Shown here: piece by piece, positions 43,789 to 52,179 of the stretch
How positions within the stretch are numbered: the first letter of the stretch is position 1
Layout: each line of letters opens with the position of its first letter
Origin: Oscillospiraceae bacterium
GTDB taxonomy: Bacteria > Bacillota > Clostridia > Oscillospirales > Oscillospiraceae
DNA: 64,000 nucleotides
Assembly: GCA_015068395.1 (NCBI GenBank)
Contig: SVKP01000115.1
Span: 1 to 64,000, forward strand
Direction: 5' to 3'
Notes under the pieces: generated by a model
The model's database searches: none
Told to the model about the DNA's origin: nothing
Seen by the model: the letters and a program-made list of their open reading frames with translations, nothing else
Made by a program: the position numbers and the translations under genes

Positions 43789-44310
43789 GTGGAATCCGCC
43801 ACAAGACCGGGTACAAAGCCGGTCCAGAATACCAATGTCAATTCCGCGGAAAGCGCCGCGGCACAGGCAAATCCGTCTGCCGTCGGCTGCGAAAACGGGT
43901 CCGGCATGCTGCCGGGCGTCTGCGCGCCGATGGTTTTTCCCTATATCCCGATGCAGGGCAATAATCCGCAGCGCTATTCGCAAAATGACGCCATGCGCGC
44001 CGGAACGCTGTTTCCGGGACTCAATCTGCCGTTCCATAAGGAGCTGCGCTCCCGTTTTCCCGCCGATAATACGGCGCTGAGCGAGCTGATGGCGCTGGAT
44101 TTTGCCATTGACGAGCTGGGGCTGTATCTGACAACGCATCCAAATGACAGTGAAGCGCTTGACCTTTACTGGTCTTATATTCGCTTGGGTCAACAGGGGC
44201 GCGAGAAGTATGAAGCGGCTTACGGACCGCTAATGCAGACCGATATTACACCCGGAAGCTTCAAATGGCTGAATGATCCGTGGCCTTGGGATATGGGAGG
44301 TAACGCCTGA
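43789..44310 (+). CDS. cotJB: CotJA-CotJB fusion, spore coat
   Basis: This 173-residue protein begins at a GTG preceded by GAGGAGGA. A Ser/Ala/Asn-rich leader is followed by a CotJA-like segment (about 50-85; FPYIPMQ, GTLFPGLNLPF). A CotJB domain follows (about 95-165; MALDFAIDELGLYLTTHP, YGPLMQTDITPG, WLNDPWPWD). In Bacillus these are two proteins of the coat-associated CotJ complex with the catalase-like CotJC. Here they form one frame. The stop overlaps the cotJC start (TGATG). Confidence 0.88.
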   Translation: MESATRPGTKPVQNTNVNSAESAAAQANPSAVGCENGSGMLPGVCAPMVFPYIPMQGNNPQRYSQNDAMRAGTLFPGLNLPFHKELRSRFPADNTALSELMALDFAIDELGLYLTTHPNDSEALDLYWSYIRLGQQGREKYEAAYGPLMQTDITPGSFKWLNDPWPWDMGGNA

Positions 44311-44552
44311 TGTTTGTCTATGAAAAAAAGCTGCAATATCCAGTCAAGATCGCAACGCCCAACCCCAAGCTTGCCGCGCTCATCATTTCGCAGTACGGCG
44401 GACCGGACGGCGAGCTCGGCGCGTCTATGCGCTATCTGAGCCAGCGCTTTTCCATGCCTTATCCCGAGCTCAAGGGCCTGCTAACCGACATCGGTGTATC
44501 AGTCCCGATATTGCGCATCTTGTTCTTGTTCTTCCTCGATTGGCTCAAATGA
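44310..44552 (+). pseudogene. cotJC: 5' fragment of cotJC interrupted by a prophage
   Basis: The first about 62 codons (MFVYEKKLQYPVKI ... YLSQRFSMPY, LLTDIG) are a normal CotJC manganese-catalase N-terminus. After DIG the sequence changes: CotJC proteins continue with T/S-E-E-L and the first metal-site helix, whereas here the frame runs VSVPILRI... through prophage DNA and stops after 80 residues. The missing catalytic part should lie beyond the far prophage end. GGGAGG precedes the ATG. The fragment is intact up to the break, consistent with restoration on excision. Confidence 0.88.
44485..44501. other. Prophage attachment junction inside cotJC
   Basis: Homology to cotJC ends at about 44494 (ACCGACATCGG), and the integrase stop codon lies at 44499-44501. 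Large serine integrases recombine at a 2-bp core within attB/attP and usually lie at the edge of the element, so one attachment hybrid must be here. The exact core cannot be set without the other end. Confidence 0.8.
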
Positions 44553-46214
44553 TTCGATTTCCACCTTGAAAAAGTCCATTTTTCCAGACGCTTTGTATTT
44601 GATGCGTACACCATAGGGCAAGCATTTGAGATATAGGTCGACTATGTTGTCCGTGTAGACAACTGCATGATCTAAAAGAATGCCTAAGACTTCATCGTCG
44701 TCCAAATCGACCTCAGTCATCTTCTCAATGCGCTTGATGTACTCTTCAAATCGCTGCGCTTGCGTCATCTGCGTTATGGTTAGCCTTTCCGCCTCAACCG
44801 CCTTGGCTTCCAGCTCTGCAATCTGCGCCGTATAGTATTCGTTCTGCTCCTTCATGTCTGCGGTTGAGATTGCGCCCTCGGCGGCCAGGTCGATAATACG
44901 CAGCTTTTTCTTGCGCAGGCTCTCAATATCCCTTTCGATTTTGTTCTTGTCTACGGTTTTCGGGGCTTTTGCGGTCAGAGCCTTGACGATCTGCTTTGTC
45001 TCGGCGATGATTTCCCCCTTGTGCGCCATGATGTCATTGACCGTATAAGCGACCATATATCTAAGGGTTCTGTCGCCGATTGACTTGCCCTCGCAACCAA
45101 TCTTGTTACCATAGGGATCATATTTAACCGTGCCAAATCGCGCCGATTGTATGCAACGCCAGGATTTATAAGTTGTTCCGTTCTTGAGGTGTTTTGTCCG
45201 GCTGACAAATCGGCTCCCGCAGTCTCCGCAAATGAGCTTGCCGCTGCACCAATAGCGGTTACTGTGTTTTGACTTCATTTCCTTCGTAATCGTGCGCCGC
45301 TCAAGCTCCGCTTGCGTCCGATTCCATAAATCGCGGTCAATGATTGCGATTTCTGGATGATGGTCTTTAATATAGACCTTCTCTTCTGCTCCACGGTTGT
45401 ATTTTTTGGCGTGATCCAGATAGTCCGGCGTGTAGGTCTTCTTTTGGCAAAGGTCGCCGACATACTTCTCATTCCGCAGAATGGTAAGGATAACGTGCGC
45501 CGACCATTCCTTTACACGGCTTTTCGGTAAGCACCCCTCTTCTTTCAGTTCGCGTGCTATGACGTGCGTACCTTTCCCTTCGTTTGTGTACTTGTGAAAA
45601 ATCTTCTTGACAATTTCCGCCTCGTCCTCGATAAGGTATAGCTTTCCGTCTCTTACGGCATACCCAAGCATATCGCGCCCAAAAACAACGCCCTTTTCCA
45701 TCTGTCTCTTTTGCCCCCACTTCACGCGCTCCGACGTCTTTCGGCTTTCGTCCTGCGCTATGGTCGCCATAATGGAAAGGCGCAGTTCACCGTCATTGTC
45801 GCCGGTATTTATGTTATCATTCACAAATATAACATAAACGCCCAGCTTTTTCAAATGCCGTGTGATTGCAAGGGTATCAACAGTATTGCGAGCGAATCGG
45901 CTGACCTCTTTTGTGATAATGAGGTCAATCAAGCCGTTTTCGCAATCCTCAATCATCTGATTGAAGTGCTCGCGCTTCTTGGTTGTCGTTCCGCTCCTGC
46001 CCTCGTCGGGATAGATACCTACGAATTGCCAGTCCCCATGCTGTTTTATATATTCGCTAAAATATCGCTGTTGCGATGCAAAAGAATTTTGCTGATCGTC
46101 CTTGTCCGTTGACACACGGCAGTATGCGCATACCCGCAATTTCCTTTCAATTTTGCGGATATTCGGGAAAGCATAAATACTTGTCATGTCTGGAGCCAAG
46201 ACGGTTGCACTCAT
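44499..46214 (-). CDS. Large serine integrase
   Basis: The 571-residue large serine recombinase has a resolvase domain with catalytic Ser in YCRVSTD (about residue 35) and the motif EVSRFARNTVDTL. A recombinase domain follows (about 190-300), then a zinc ribbon (CGDCGSR ... C ... C) and a long coiled coil (about 430-510) of the type that binds a directionality factor. It catalyses integration and, with an excisionase-like partner, excision. Its 3' end abuts the cotJC junction. GGAGG precedes the ATG. Confidence 0.94.
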   Translation of the reverse strand: MSATVLAPDMTSIYAFPNIRKIERKLRVCAYCRVSTDKDDQQNSFASQQRYFSEYIKQHGDWQFVGIYPDEGRSGTTTKKREHFNQMIEDCENGLIDLIITKEVSRFARNTVDTLAITRHLKKLGVYVIFVNDNINTGDNDGELRLSIMATIAQDESRKTSERVKWGQKRQMEKGVVFGRDMLGYAVRDGKLYLIEDEAEIVKKIFHKYTNEGKGTHVIARELKEEGCLPKSRVKEWSAHVILTILRNEKYVGDLCQKKTYTPDYLDHAKKYNRGAEEKVYIKDHHPEIAIIDRDLWNRTQAELERRTITKEMKSKHSNRYWCSGKLICGDCGSRFVSRTKHLKNGTTYKSWRCIQSARFGTVKYDPYGNKIGCEGKSIGDRTLRYMVAYTVNDIMAHKGEIIAETKQIVKALTAKAPKTVDKNKIERDIESLRKKKLRIIDLAAEGAISTADMKEQNEYYTAQIAELEAKAVEAERLTITQMTQAQRFEEYIKRIEKMTEVDLDDDEVLGILLDHAVVYTDNIVDLYLKCLPYGVRIKYKASGKMDFFKVEIESFEPIEEEQEQDAQYRD

Positions 46215-46246
46215 TAGTAAATACCTCCGTTAAGTATTTGGCTGCA

Positions 46247-46420
46247 TTATACAGCAATCTTTTGAGATGTGCAACTATTTTTTCTGCGAATCATTGCTAT
46301 TCCCTCTTTTAGTTGCGCATCTGAAAGCATACCTTCTTTATGAAGCTGTTTCAACATTCCAATCTTGAACAGCTCTTCAAATTCCTTTCGGTTTTTCTCC
46401 GAAAGTGTGATTTTACTCAT
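46247..46420 (-). CDS. 57-residue protein upstream of the integrase
   Basis: The frame starts MSKITLSEKNRKEFEELF and ends SQKIAV; AGGGGG precedes the ATG by 8 nt. It contains a short helical hairpin (IGMLKQLHKEGMLSDAQL) similar to SHOCT-like small proteins common on mobile elements. It lies 32 bp before the integrase start. It is a possible recombination directionality factor candidate by position only. Confidence 0.6.
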   Translation of the reverse strand: MSKITLSEKNRKEFEELFKIGMLKQLHKEGMLSDAQLKEGIAMIRRKNSCTSQKIAV

Positions 46421-46480
46421 TCGACAACCCCCTTATAGGTCATTTCTATTCCAATTTAGAAATAAATATCACGAAATTGC

Positions 46481-46516
46481 AAAAAAAAGAGCCGGCTACA
46501 TATCGTAACCGGCTCC
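46481..46516 (-). terminator. Terminator of the prophage late operon
   Basis: GAGCCGGTTAC pairs with GTAGCCGGCTC on the minus strand, followed by eight T. It separates the structural operon from the integrase pair. Confidence 0.9.
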
Positions 46517-46524
46517 GTTCAGAT

Positions 46525-46800
46525 TCATTTCAGGTTTTCGATTGCCCTTTCGAGCTGTGCAATCTCAACCGTCAAAGCGTTCTTCATCTGTTCGCGGCGT
46601 TGCTTCGCATAGTTGAGTGCAAACAGCGCAAGCGCCTTTTGCTTCGGGTTCTCGAACATAAGTTCCCCTCCCCTTGCGGCAATAGCTTCCGCAAAGTTGA
46701 AGAGCTGTCCGTCTTCGTCCACCCAATAACCGACAACGCTGCGCCATTCCTCCGTAGGCGATACGCTTTTGGTATCACCGTTTTTGTCAATGTAGAGCAT
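46525..46800 (-). CDS. Hypothetical phage protein, 91 residues
   Basis: A small soluble protein, acidic at its N-terminus (YIDKNGDTKSVSPTEEW) with a helical C-terminus (KALALFALNYAKQRREQM). No family recognised. GAAAGGA precedes the ATG, and a terminator follows directly. It sits where distal-tail genes would normally follow the tape measure gene. Confidence 0.65.
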   Translation of the reverse strand: MLYIDKNGDTKSVSPTEEWRSVVGYWVDEDGQLFNFAEAIAARGGELMFENPKQKALALFALNYAKQRREQMKNALTVEIAQLERAIENLK

Positions 46801-46826
46801 AAAGTTTCCTTTCTGTCACAAAAAAC

Positions 46827-49139
46827 CTATTTCTTGAAATGGATTCCTTGCAGCACATTGTTTTGCTGTTTTCTTGTCGGCGCATAGTTTTGATTGAACA
46901 CCTCAAGCCCATCCTTGCTAAAAACAAGGTTATAAATATCGTGCGCATGATCTTCAAGTGCTTTGCGGAAGTCCTGCACTGTACTATCGTCTGCATTCCC
47001 TTCAATGACAATATCACCATAGGACAGAGTAAACGGGCTTGAAATTGTTGTAGCGCCTGCCTGCGTGGTTGTAACGCCCGCCGCTTCATAAGCCGGATTG
47101 TTGCGGATTTTGGAAACGACGTCAGATTGCACCTCAAATTCAGTGTTGATTGAGTCCTTGATCTGACGGTTTACCTTGTCGATTTCTTCCTCGAAACCGA
47201 CACCGATACCGTCAGCAAGGTTTTTACCGATTTCATCGCGCATGAGCTTAGACGGCGACGCAATGCCGAAAATGCGCTTGATTCCGTCGACAACCTGATC
47301 GCCGAAACCGCGAATCTTGTTGAGCACCCAACCAACTTGATCGTTGATACCGTTCCAAATGCCCTTGACAAGGTTTCCGCCGATAGAAACCATCTGAGAA
47401 GGTAGGTCAGAAAGCGTTTCGACGATGCCCTGAACAAGCGTCTGCATTGCTTTGACTGCGGTGTTCTTCATCTCCGTCCCCCAGCTCGTAACCTTGGAGA
47501 GAGCGGCACGAATGGTGTTGTAAATCTTCTCAGGCATATCCTTGATGCCTTGAATGGTCGTATTGACAAAGTTGCTTGCGGCCTCTTTTGCCTTGGCGAC
47601 CATCTCGCCCGCCCATTTTGCGATACCGTCAAGAATACTCTTCAAGAATCCCAAAATAGGCTCCACAACGCCCCTAAAGACATCCTGAATGACTTTCCAC
47701 CCGTCTTCAGCGACCTTTTTGAGCGATTCAAACGCCCCTTCCCAATCGCCGTTAAGAGCTTTGATAAAAACATCCACAATATCAGTAATGAGCGTCAAAA
47801 CGTCCTGAATTACGGTCATAGCGCTGTTAAACGCCGTGCTCACAACGCTGATAATGTCTTCTCCCCATTTGTCCCAAACCGCTGAAATAAGGTCAACAAA
47901 TGCCTGAATTACAGCGCTGACAGCTTCCAGGACGCTTGAAATCGTACCCTGCAGAGAATTGAACGCCTCGCTTGCCGTTCCCTCGCCGTCCGTAAAGCTC
48001 TGGAAAAGACTCTGCACGACGTCAATGAGCGGTTGCACGAATGCAATAATCTGATCGACGACACCGCTCACCGTGGAGACGATAGCCGGCATATTATCCG
48101 AAACCCAGCCTAAAACAGTATTCAACACGGGCAAGAGCTTTTCGCCGACTTCCAGTGTCACACCTTGAAATTGCTTTTTCAAAAGCTCAAGTTGTACGTT
48201 GAAATTGCTGTCGAACGCCGCACTTGCATCGGAAACCGCGCCCGTACACTCGTCCAGCGTAAGGATGTATTCATCCAGCGCCGCCGTACCGTCAAAGACG
48301 TTTGCGAGCGCAACACCCGCTTTTGAACCGAACAGCTCGACCGCCGCTTGTGCGCGTTCTGTCGGGTCAGTGATCGCCTCAATGTCCGAAAGCATCTCTT
48401 TGAACGCTTCGGGGCTTTCAACCTTCTTGGCAGCGTAGGAAAGCGCCGTCATTGCCTGCCCTGCGTCCAAACCGCTACTTGCAAATAGATTCATCATTCC
48501 ATTGACTTCATCAATGGAAAGTCCAAGAGCACTTGCAGCCGGCGCGCAGGAAGCCAAGGCGTCAGTCACAGCGGCGACGTCTGTACCAAATTGTTCAGAG
48601 GATTCCTTGATAACATCCAAATATGCAACGGTATCCTCTGCGGTCATGCCCCAGGCGTCGCCGATTTTGTCGACGCCGGCGACGACATCAGTGTTAGACT
48701 GCCCTGTCGTCTTAGCGAAATCCATGATAGACTGTTGCAATGCCTCAACCTGATCGGTCGTAAGTTGCATTTGCGTCATCATAGCGGTTGACGTCGCAAC
48801 GATGTCCTCCATGCTGTCGGTGTTCGTTGCGTACAGCGATTTAGCAAGATCGTTGATTTTCTCGACTTCTTCCGCCGTTGCGCCGGTACTCGCCTGAAAC
48901 TGCGACATCTGCTCTTGTAGGTCTGCCGCCGCGTCGACGCCGGACTTGATCGCCGCAGCGACCGCAATACCTGCCGCCGCAAGTCCTGCGGTCAGCGCTG
49001 TACTGAGATAATCGCCGATGCCGGAAACCTTGCTTTTCATGCTATCGGCGGTTTTCTCCGCCTCAGCCATAGACTTTGTATATTGACTGTCATCCAGCGA
49101 AAGTGTATATTGATATTCCGCTAAATTGATTGTTGCCAT
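46827..49139 (-). CDS. Phage tail tape measure protein
   Basis: The 770-residue protein has an N-terminal TP901-type tape measure core (about 60-330; TEEVEKINDLAK-like helices, GDAWGMTAEDTVAYLD, ELFGSKAGVALANVF). A long helical, hydrophobic middle (about 340-560) and a C-terminal region with FGIASPSKLMRDEIGKNLADGIGVGF follow. The tape measure sets tail length; about 770 residues predicts a relatively short siphovirus tail. Confidence 0.93.
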   Translation of the reverse strand: MATINLAEYQYTLSLDDSQYTKSMAEAEKTADSMKSKVSGIGDYLSTALTAGLAAAGIAVAAAIKSGVDAAADLQEQMSQFQASTGATAEEVEKINDLAKSLYATNTDSMEDIVATSTAMMTQMQLTTDQVEALQQSIMDFAKTTGQSNTDVVAGVDKIGDAWGMTAEDTVAYLDVIKESSEQFGTDVAAVTDALASCAPAASALGLSIDEVNGMMNLFASSGLDAGQAMTALSYAAKKVESPEAFKEMLSDIEAITDPTERAQAAVELFGSKAGVALANVFDGTAALDEYILTLDECTGAVSDASAAFDSNFNVQLELLKKQFQGVTLEVGEKLLPVLNTVLGWVSDNMPAIVSTVSGVVDQIIAFVQPLIDVVQSLFQSFTDGEGTASEAFNSLQGTISSVLEAVSAVIQAFVDLISAVWDKWGEDIISVVSTAFNSAMTVIQDVLTLITDIVDVFIKALNGDWEGAFESLKKVAEDGWKVIQDVFRGVVEPILGFLKSILDGIAKWAGEMVAKAKEAASNFVNTTIQGIKDMPEKIYNTIRAALSKVTSWGTEMKNTAVKAMQTLVQGIVETLSDLPSQMVSIGGNLVKGIWNGINDQVGWVLNKIRGFGDQVVDGIKRIFGIASPSKLMRDEIGKNLADGIGVGFEEEIDKVNRQIKDSINTEFEVQSDVVSKIRNNPAYEAAGVTTTQAGATTISSPFTLSYGDIVIEGNADDSTVQDFRKALEDHAHDIYNLVFSKDGLEVFNQNYAPTRKQQNNVLQGIHFKK

Positions 49140-49154
49140 AGTTCACCCCCAATC

Positions 49155-49799
49155 TTAGAGGTTAGCGCCAAACCTCTTTAATCCCTCTAAATCAAGGCGT
49201 GTATGCCGTGTTTTTCCGTTTTTAAGTTGCTGAACGCGCTGTTGCTTTTCGATTGCCTCACGATAGTCAGGATTTTTCATGGCCTCGGCAATGACCAAGC
49301 TGCGCAACAATGCCGCAAATGTCACATAGGGCATATCAAGAATGTCTTTGAGTGTTTGCGACGTCTGCCGCATGACGAAAGCGATGTCTTGCATCATTTC
49401 GTGATCGCTGTCGCTCGCCTCATTGCTGACGCCGCCGTCAACGGCACTTAAATCAGGCATTTCAAGCCCGCTTTGGTTCAGCATGTCGGGAATCATCCCA
49501 TATACTGCCGTTACAAGCTCTCTTAGAGCGTGAAAACCGGATATAGCCTCGTCTACTTCGGCGGCGGTTATATCCTTATGCCGCCTGTCCTCACGGATAA
49601 TTGTTAAGGCAATTTCCTTTACCGCCTCGATAGATTCAATGCTGCTTAGGTCTTCCCATTTCTGAGAAAGCATCAACAGCTTCAAATACAGGCGTGTCGA
49701 AATCCCACCCTCCAGACAGACAAAAAATCGCCCCTCCGCTTTCGACGGAAGGGCGATAGTCAGGTCATCAGGGACGATAAAGGCAAGATCGCGGATCAT
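49155..49799 (-). CDS. Tail assembly chaperone-like protein (long)
   Basis: The 214-residue protein has an N-terminal half resembling the preceding 106-residue protein (F-LE-LY-KLL----W-DL, AL-II--D pattern). A C-terminal half ends near KTRHTRLDLEGLKRFGANL. By position between tail tube and tape measure it corresponds to the gpG/gpGT chaperone pair. It starts 1 nt after the previous stop (TGAcATG), so the two are coupled rather than joined by an obvious frameshift. Confidence 0.65.
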   Translation of the reverse strand: MIRDLAFIVPDDLTIALPSKAEGRFFVCLEGGISTRLYLKLLMLSQKWEDLSSIESIEAVKEIALTIIREDRRHKDITAAEVDEAISGFHALRELVTAVYGMIPDMLNQSGLEMPDLSAVDGGVSNEASDSDHEMMQDIAFVMRQTSQTLKDILDMPYVTFAALLRSLVIAEAMKNPDYREAIEKQQRVQQLKNGKTRHTRLDLEGLKRFGANL

Positions 49800-49800
49800 G

Positions 49801-50121
49801 TCAGTCGTTCGCCATCTTCAGCAGGTTTGTCAACAGCATTTCCAGCACCTTGAAATCGTTGAACTCACGTTCGACCGTTTCCATACTGACCTGCTGAGAC
49901 TTATCCATGCTGATAATGGCAAGCGCCCACTCTTTGAGCATTGCAAAAGCGCGCTCAATGTCGGTGTTCTTCAGCGCTTTCAGCTCGTCATAAGTCTTAT
50001 AAAGCTCAATGAAAAGCTCGCTGGAGAAGTTACCAGGGATAGTGTAGGTATGTCCGGTCAGACTGACGATCTCAATGTCGTCCTTTTTCAGGCCGGAAAG
50101 GTCAATCTTACGATTTGCCAT
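49801..50121 (-). CDS. Tail assembly chaperone-like protein (short)
   Basis: The 106-residue helical protein has an N-terminal beta strand (IEIVSLTGHTYTIPG) then helices with LFIELYKTYDELKAL and AMLKEWALAIISMD. This is the gpG-type tail chaperone layout. CAAGGAGA precedes the ATG. It follows the tail tube gene by 28 bp. Confidence 0.7.
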   Translation of the reverse strand: MANRKIDLSGLKKDDIEIVSLTGHTYTIPGNFSSELFIELYKTYDELKALKNTDIERAFAMLKEWALAIISMDKSQQVSMETVEREFNDFKVLEMLLTNLLKMAND

Positions 50122-50149
50122 TTTTATTGTCTCCTTGTATTGTCAAATT

Positions 50150-50770
50150 TTAGGGATTGTTCGGATCGGGATCGGGATCGTTCGTATCCTCGACGTTTTC
50201 CTCGTCGACATAGAAGTAATAGGACTTCTTATCGGCAGGATCAACCGCAGTCATCAGGTCAAAAGCATAGTTGAAGCTGACCGGATTCTCTGCGGAGAAA
50301 TTCATTTCAAGCTCGCCCTGAAACTGTGCGATAGGCATGACAATAGAGATAGTCTTGCCTTCCTTCTGATCGTCAGCGATGAACTTCAGCAGCACCTTGG
50401 GCGCATTGTCGTCGACGCCGTAATAATAGCGGCTTCCGCTTGCGGCAGTCTCAAACTTCGATCCAGTCAGGAACTTGGAAACATTATCCAAATTCCAAGA
50501 AATGATACCAGTCGTAAAGGTAACTTCCTTGTCAGAGTAGATCTTGCCGATTTTGCCATAGTTTGCGGTCGTCAGGTCAACGCTCGCGGCAGTCGCTTTG
50601 AGCGTTGCGTCGCCCTGAATATAGCCAATCTCAATCAGCTTGTCGACGTCCTCGGCGGACATGTCGAACGGGTTTTCGATGGTATCGGCGTCGATTGCAT
50701 ACAGATAGCCGGAACCAACGATAACGCTGCTCTTTTCGCCGCCGCGCAGCTTATTAGTAACAACGTGCAT
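50150..50770 (-). CDS. Major tail (tube) protein
   Basis: The 206-residue beta-rich protein starts MHVVTNKLRGG and contains GYIQGDATLKATA, a motif frequent in siphovirus tail tube proteins. An acidic C-terminal tail ends in DPDPDPNNP. Its place between head-tail connectors and chaperones fits. Confidence 0.82.
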   Translation of the reverse strand: MHVVTNKLRGGEKSSVIVGSGYLYAIDADTIENPFDMSAEDVDKLIEIGYIQGDATLKATAASVDLTTANYGKIGKIYSDKEVTFTTGIISWNLDNVSKFLTGSKFETAASGSRYYYGVDDNAPKVLLKFIADDQKEGKTISIVMPIAQFQGELEMNFSAENPVSFNYAFDLMTAVDPADKKSYYFYVDEENVEDTNDPDPDPNNP

Positions 50771-50795
50771 GTTGTTTCTCTCCTTTCATGGTTTT

Positions 50796-51176
50796 TCAAA
50801 CAATGACGTAAAAATAGAGAAAGGCGTTGTATTCCCCATTTTCCGCCTTAGCAATGCCTCCGCCGTTAATCAGCCTGATCTTGCGGATATAAGCGTCGGC
50901 GTCGCTTATTCTGGTTGCGCGGTCGTGATTGTCAAGAAGATCAACCAGCCGCGACTTGATGGCGAGTAATTTCAGTTTGTCCTTGCTGATAACGCGAATA
51001 TCGAGCTGATAAGCGCGGACACCTCCGCCGATACTGCGCATTTCTTTGGGATTATACACGATATAATCCTTGCAGGCGCTTTTTTCAGGCCGTTCCAGCA
51101 AGAAAATGTTGTCGCCGACCATACCATAAAGCTCGGCGTCAGCGATAAGATACTCGCGGATGGTATTGAAATCCAT
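50796..51176 (-). CDS. Tail completion/minor capsid protein
   Basis: The 126-residue protein matches the tail-terminator type in position and in its pattern (MDFNTIREYLIADAELY; YQLDIRVISKDKLKLLAIKSR split around a central strand). It caps the tail tube at the head-tail interface. Assignment rests mostly on gene order. Confidence 0.65.
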   Translation of the reverse strand: MDFNTIREYLIADAELYGMVGDNIFLLERPEKSACKDYIVYNPKEMRSIGGGVRAYQLDIRVISKDKLKLLAIKSRLVDLLDNHDRATRISDADAYIRKIRLINGGGIAKAENGEYNAFLYFYVIV

Positions 51177-51178
51177 AT

Positions 51179-51484
51179 TTATCGGCCTCCATCCTTCAGC
51201 GCGTTGGTGAACATTTCTTGCACTTTTTGCGTGTTTTCTTCGACCGCGCGCGTCAAATGCGGCTGTTTCAGGTCAGCCCAAACCGCATATTCTACGTTTG
51301 AACCAACCGCGCCGCAGATAACGCCGTCCACGTCGCGCGCGTCGCTCTGGTATGAGCGCCTGAGCGTGCCGGTTTTAACGGGACAAATTAGTTGTGTCTC
51401 GGCTTGGATAATCTTCATGGCCTCGGCCATCGTTTCCAGCGCTTTAGCGTGTACGATGTCCGCCGCCTCTGTAAACTCACTCAT
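51179..51484 (-). CDS. HK97-gp10-like head-tail joining protein
   Basis: The 101-residue protein shows the gp10 hallmark CPVKTGTLRRSYQ, then VGSNVEYAVWADL and PHLTRAVEE. It overlaps the previous gene by 8 bp (ATGAGTGA), implying translational coupling; no clear ribosome site is seen. Confidence 0.85.
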   Translation of the reverse strand: MSEFTEAADIVHAKALETMAEAMKIIQAETQLICPVKTGTLRRSYQSDARDVDGVICGAVGSNVEYAVWADLKQPHLTRAVEENTQKVQEMFTNALKDGGR

Positions 51485-51794
51485 TTTGCAGATAGTCCTT
51501 TCCGATTACATCAAGATAGTCGTCCCACTTGATGACCTTGACGATCTCGTATTGCTGACCGCTATACTCGGCAATATCCCCCACGCGAATATCGCACAGA
51601 TCGCACCAAATACGGATAGAACAGTCGATTTCAAGGCCATATTCTTTATAGAGCTGTTCCCTGTTGACCGGCTGCACATCGCAGGCAGGTCGACACACCT
51701 CATGCAATTCGCCCTCTACCCATGATCCGTGATAAAGGTGTCCTCCTTCCTCACGGAAGATCGTACACTCTTTGTCATAAAACCACTTTGTCAT
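51477..51794 (-). CDS. Head closure / head-tail adaptor protein
   Basis: The 105-residue beta-rich protein starts MTKWFYDKECTI and contains VGDIAEYSGQQYEIVKVI, a pattern usual for SPP1 gp16-like closure proteins. The ATG at 51794 overlaps the previous stop (TGATATG). A longer frame from 51833 has no ribosome site. Confidence 0.65.
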   Translation of the reverse strand: MTKWFYDKECTIFREEGGHLYHGSWVEGELHEVCRPACDVQPVNREQLYKEYGLEIDCSIRIWCDLCDIRVGDIAEYSGQQYEIVKVIKWDDYLDVIGKDYLQNE

Positions 51795-51795
51795 A

Positions 51796-52164
51796 TCAGA
51801 ACACCCGCAATCTCGGCGGCGGCAGCATCGCACGGACTGCGGCGGTCAAACCGTACTCGTCCAGCTCTGCGCCCTTGCCGTAACCGTAGGAAACCGACCG
51901 GCTCCCCTGCGTCTGCTGTGTGACATAACCGTTGGTAGAGCGGTCAGAAAAGCAAATTAAGGTAGGCGCGAGCGCCCCGACCGCACTCACAAGGCGTCGG
52001 GGCAGCTCGTCGCACCAAAGATAGGTGCAAATGCTCAGATAGGCGCGCTCAATGTTGATGGCGACAAGATCGTCGTCCGTTTGGCCGGATTCCTTTTTGA
52101 CTGTTTCCGCGCAAAGCTCAATGCACTCCGCAACGGTTACGGTGTCTTGGTACATGTCGCCCAT
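51796..52164 (-). CDS. Head-tail connector protein (gp6-like)
   Basis: The 122-residue, mainly helical protein (CIELCAETVKKESG, INIERAYLSICTYLW) lies directly after the capsid gene, where the adaptor of HK97 gp6/SPP1 gp15 type is expected. AGGAGG precedes the ATG at 52164. A TTG six bases upstream is less likely. Confidence 0.65.
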   Translation of the reverse strand: MGDMYQDTVTVAECIELCAETVKKESGQTDDDLVAINIERAYLSICTYLWCDELPRRLVSAVGALAPTLICFSDRSTNGYVTQQTQGSRSVSYGYGKGAELDEYGLTAAVRAMLPPPRLRVF

Positions 52165-52179
52165 ACGCAACGCCTCCTA

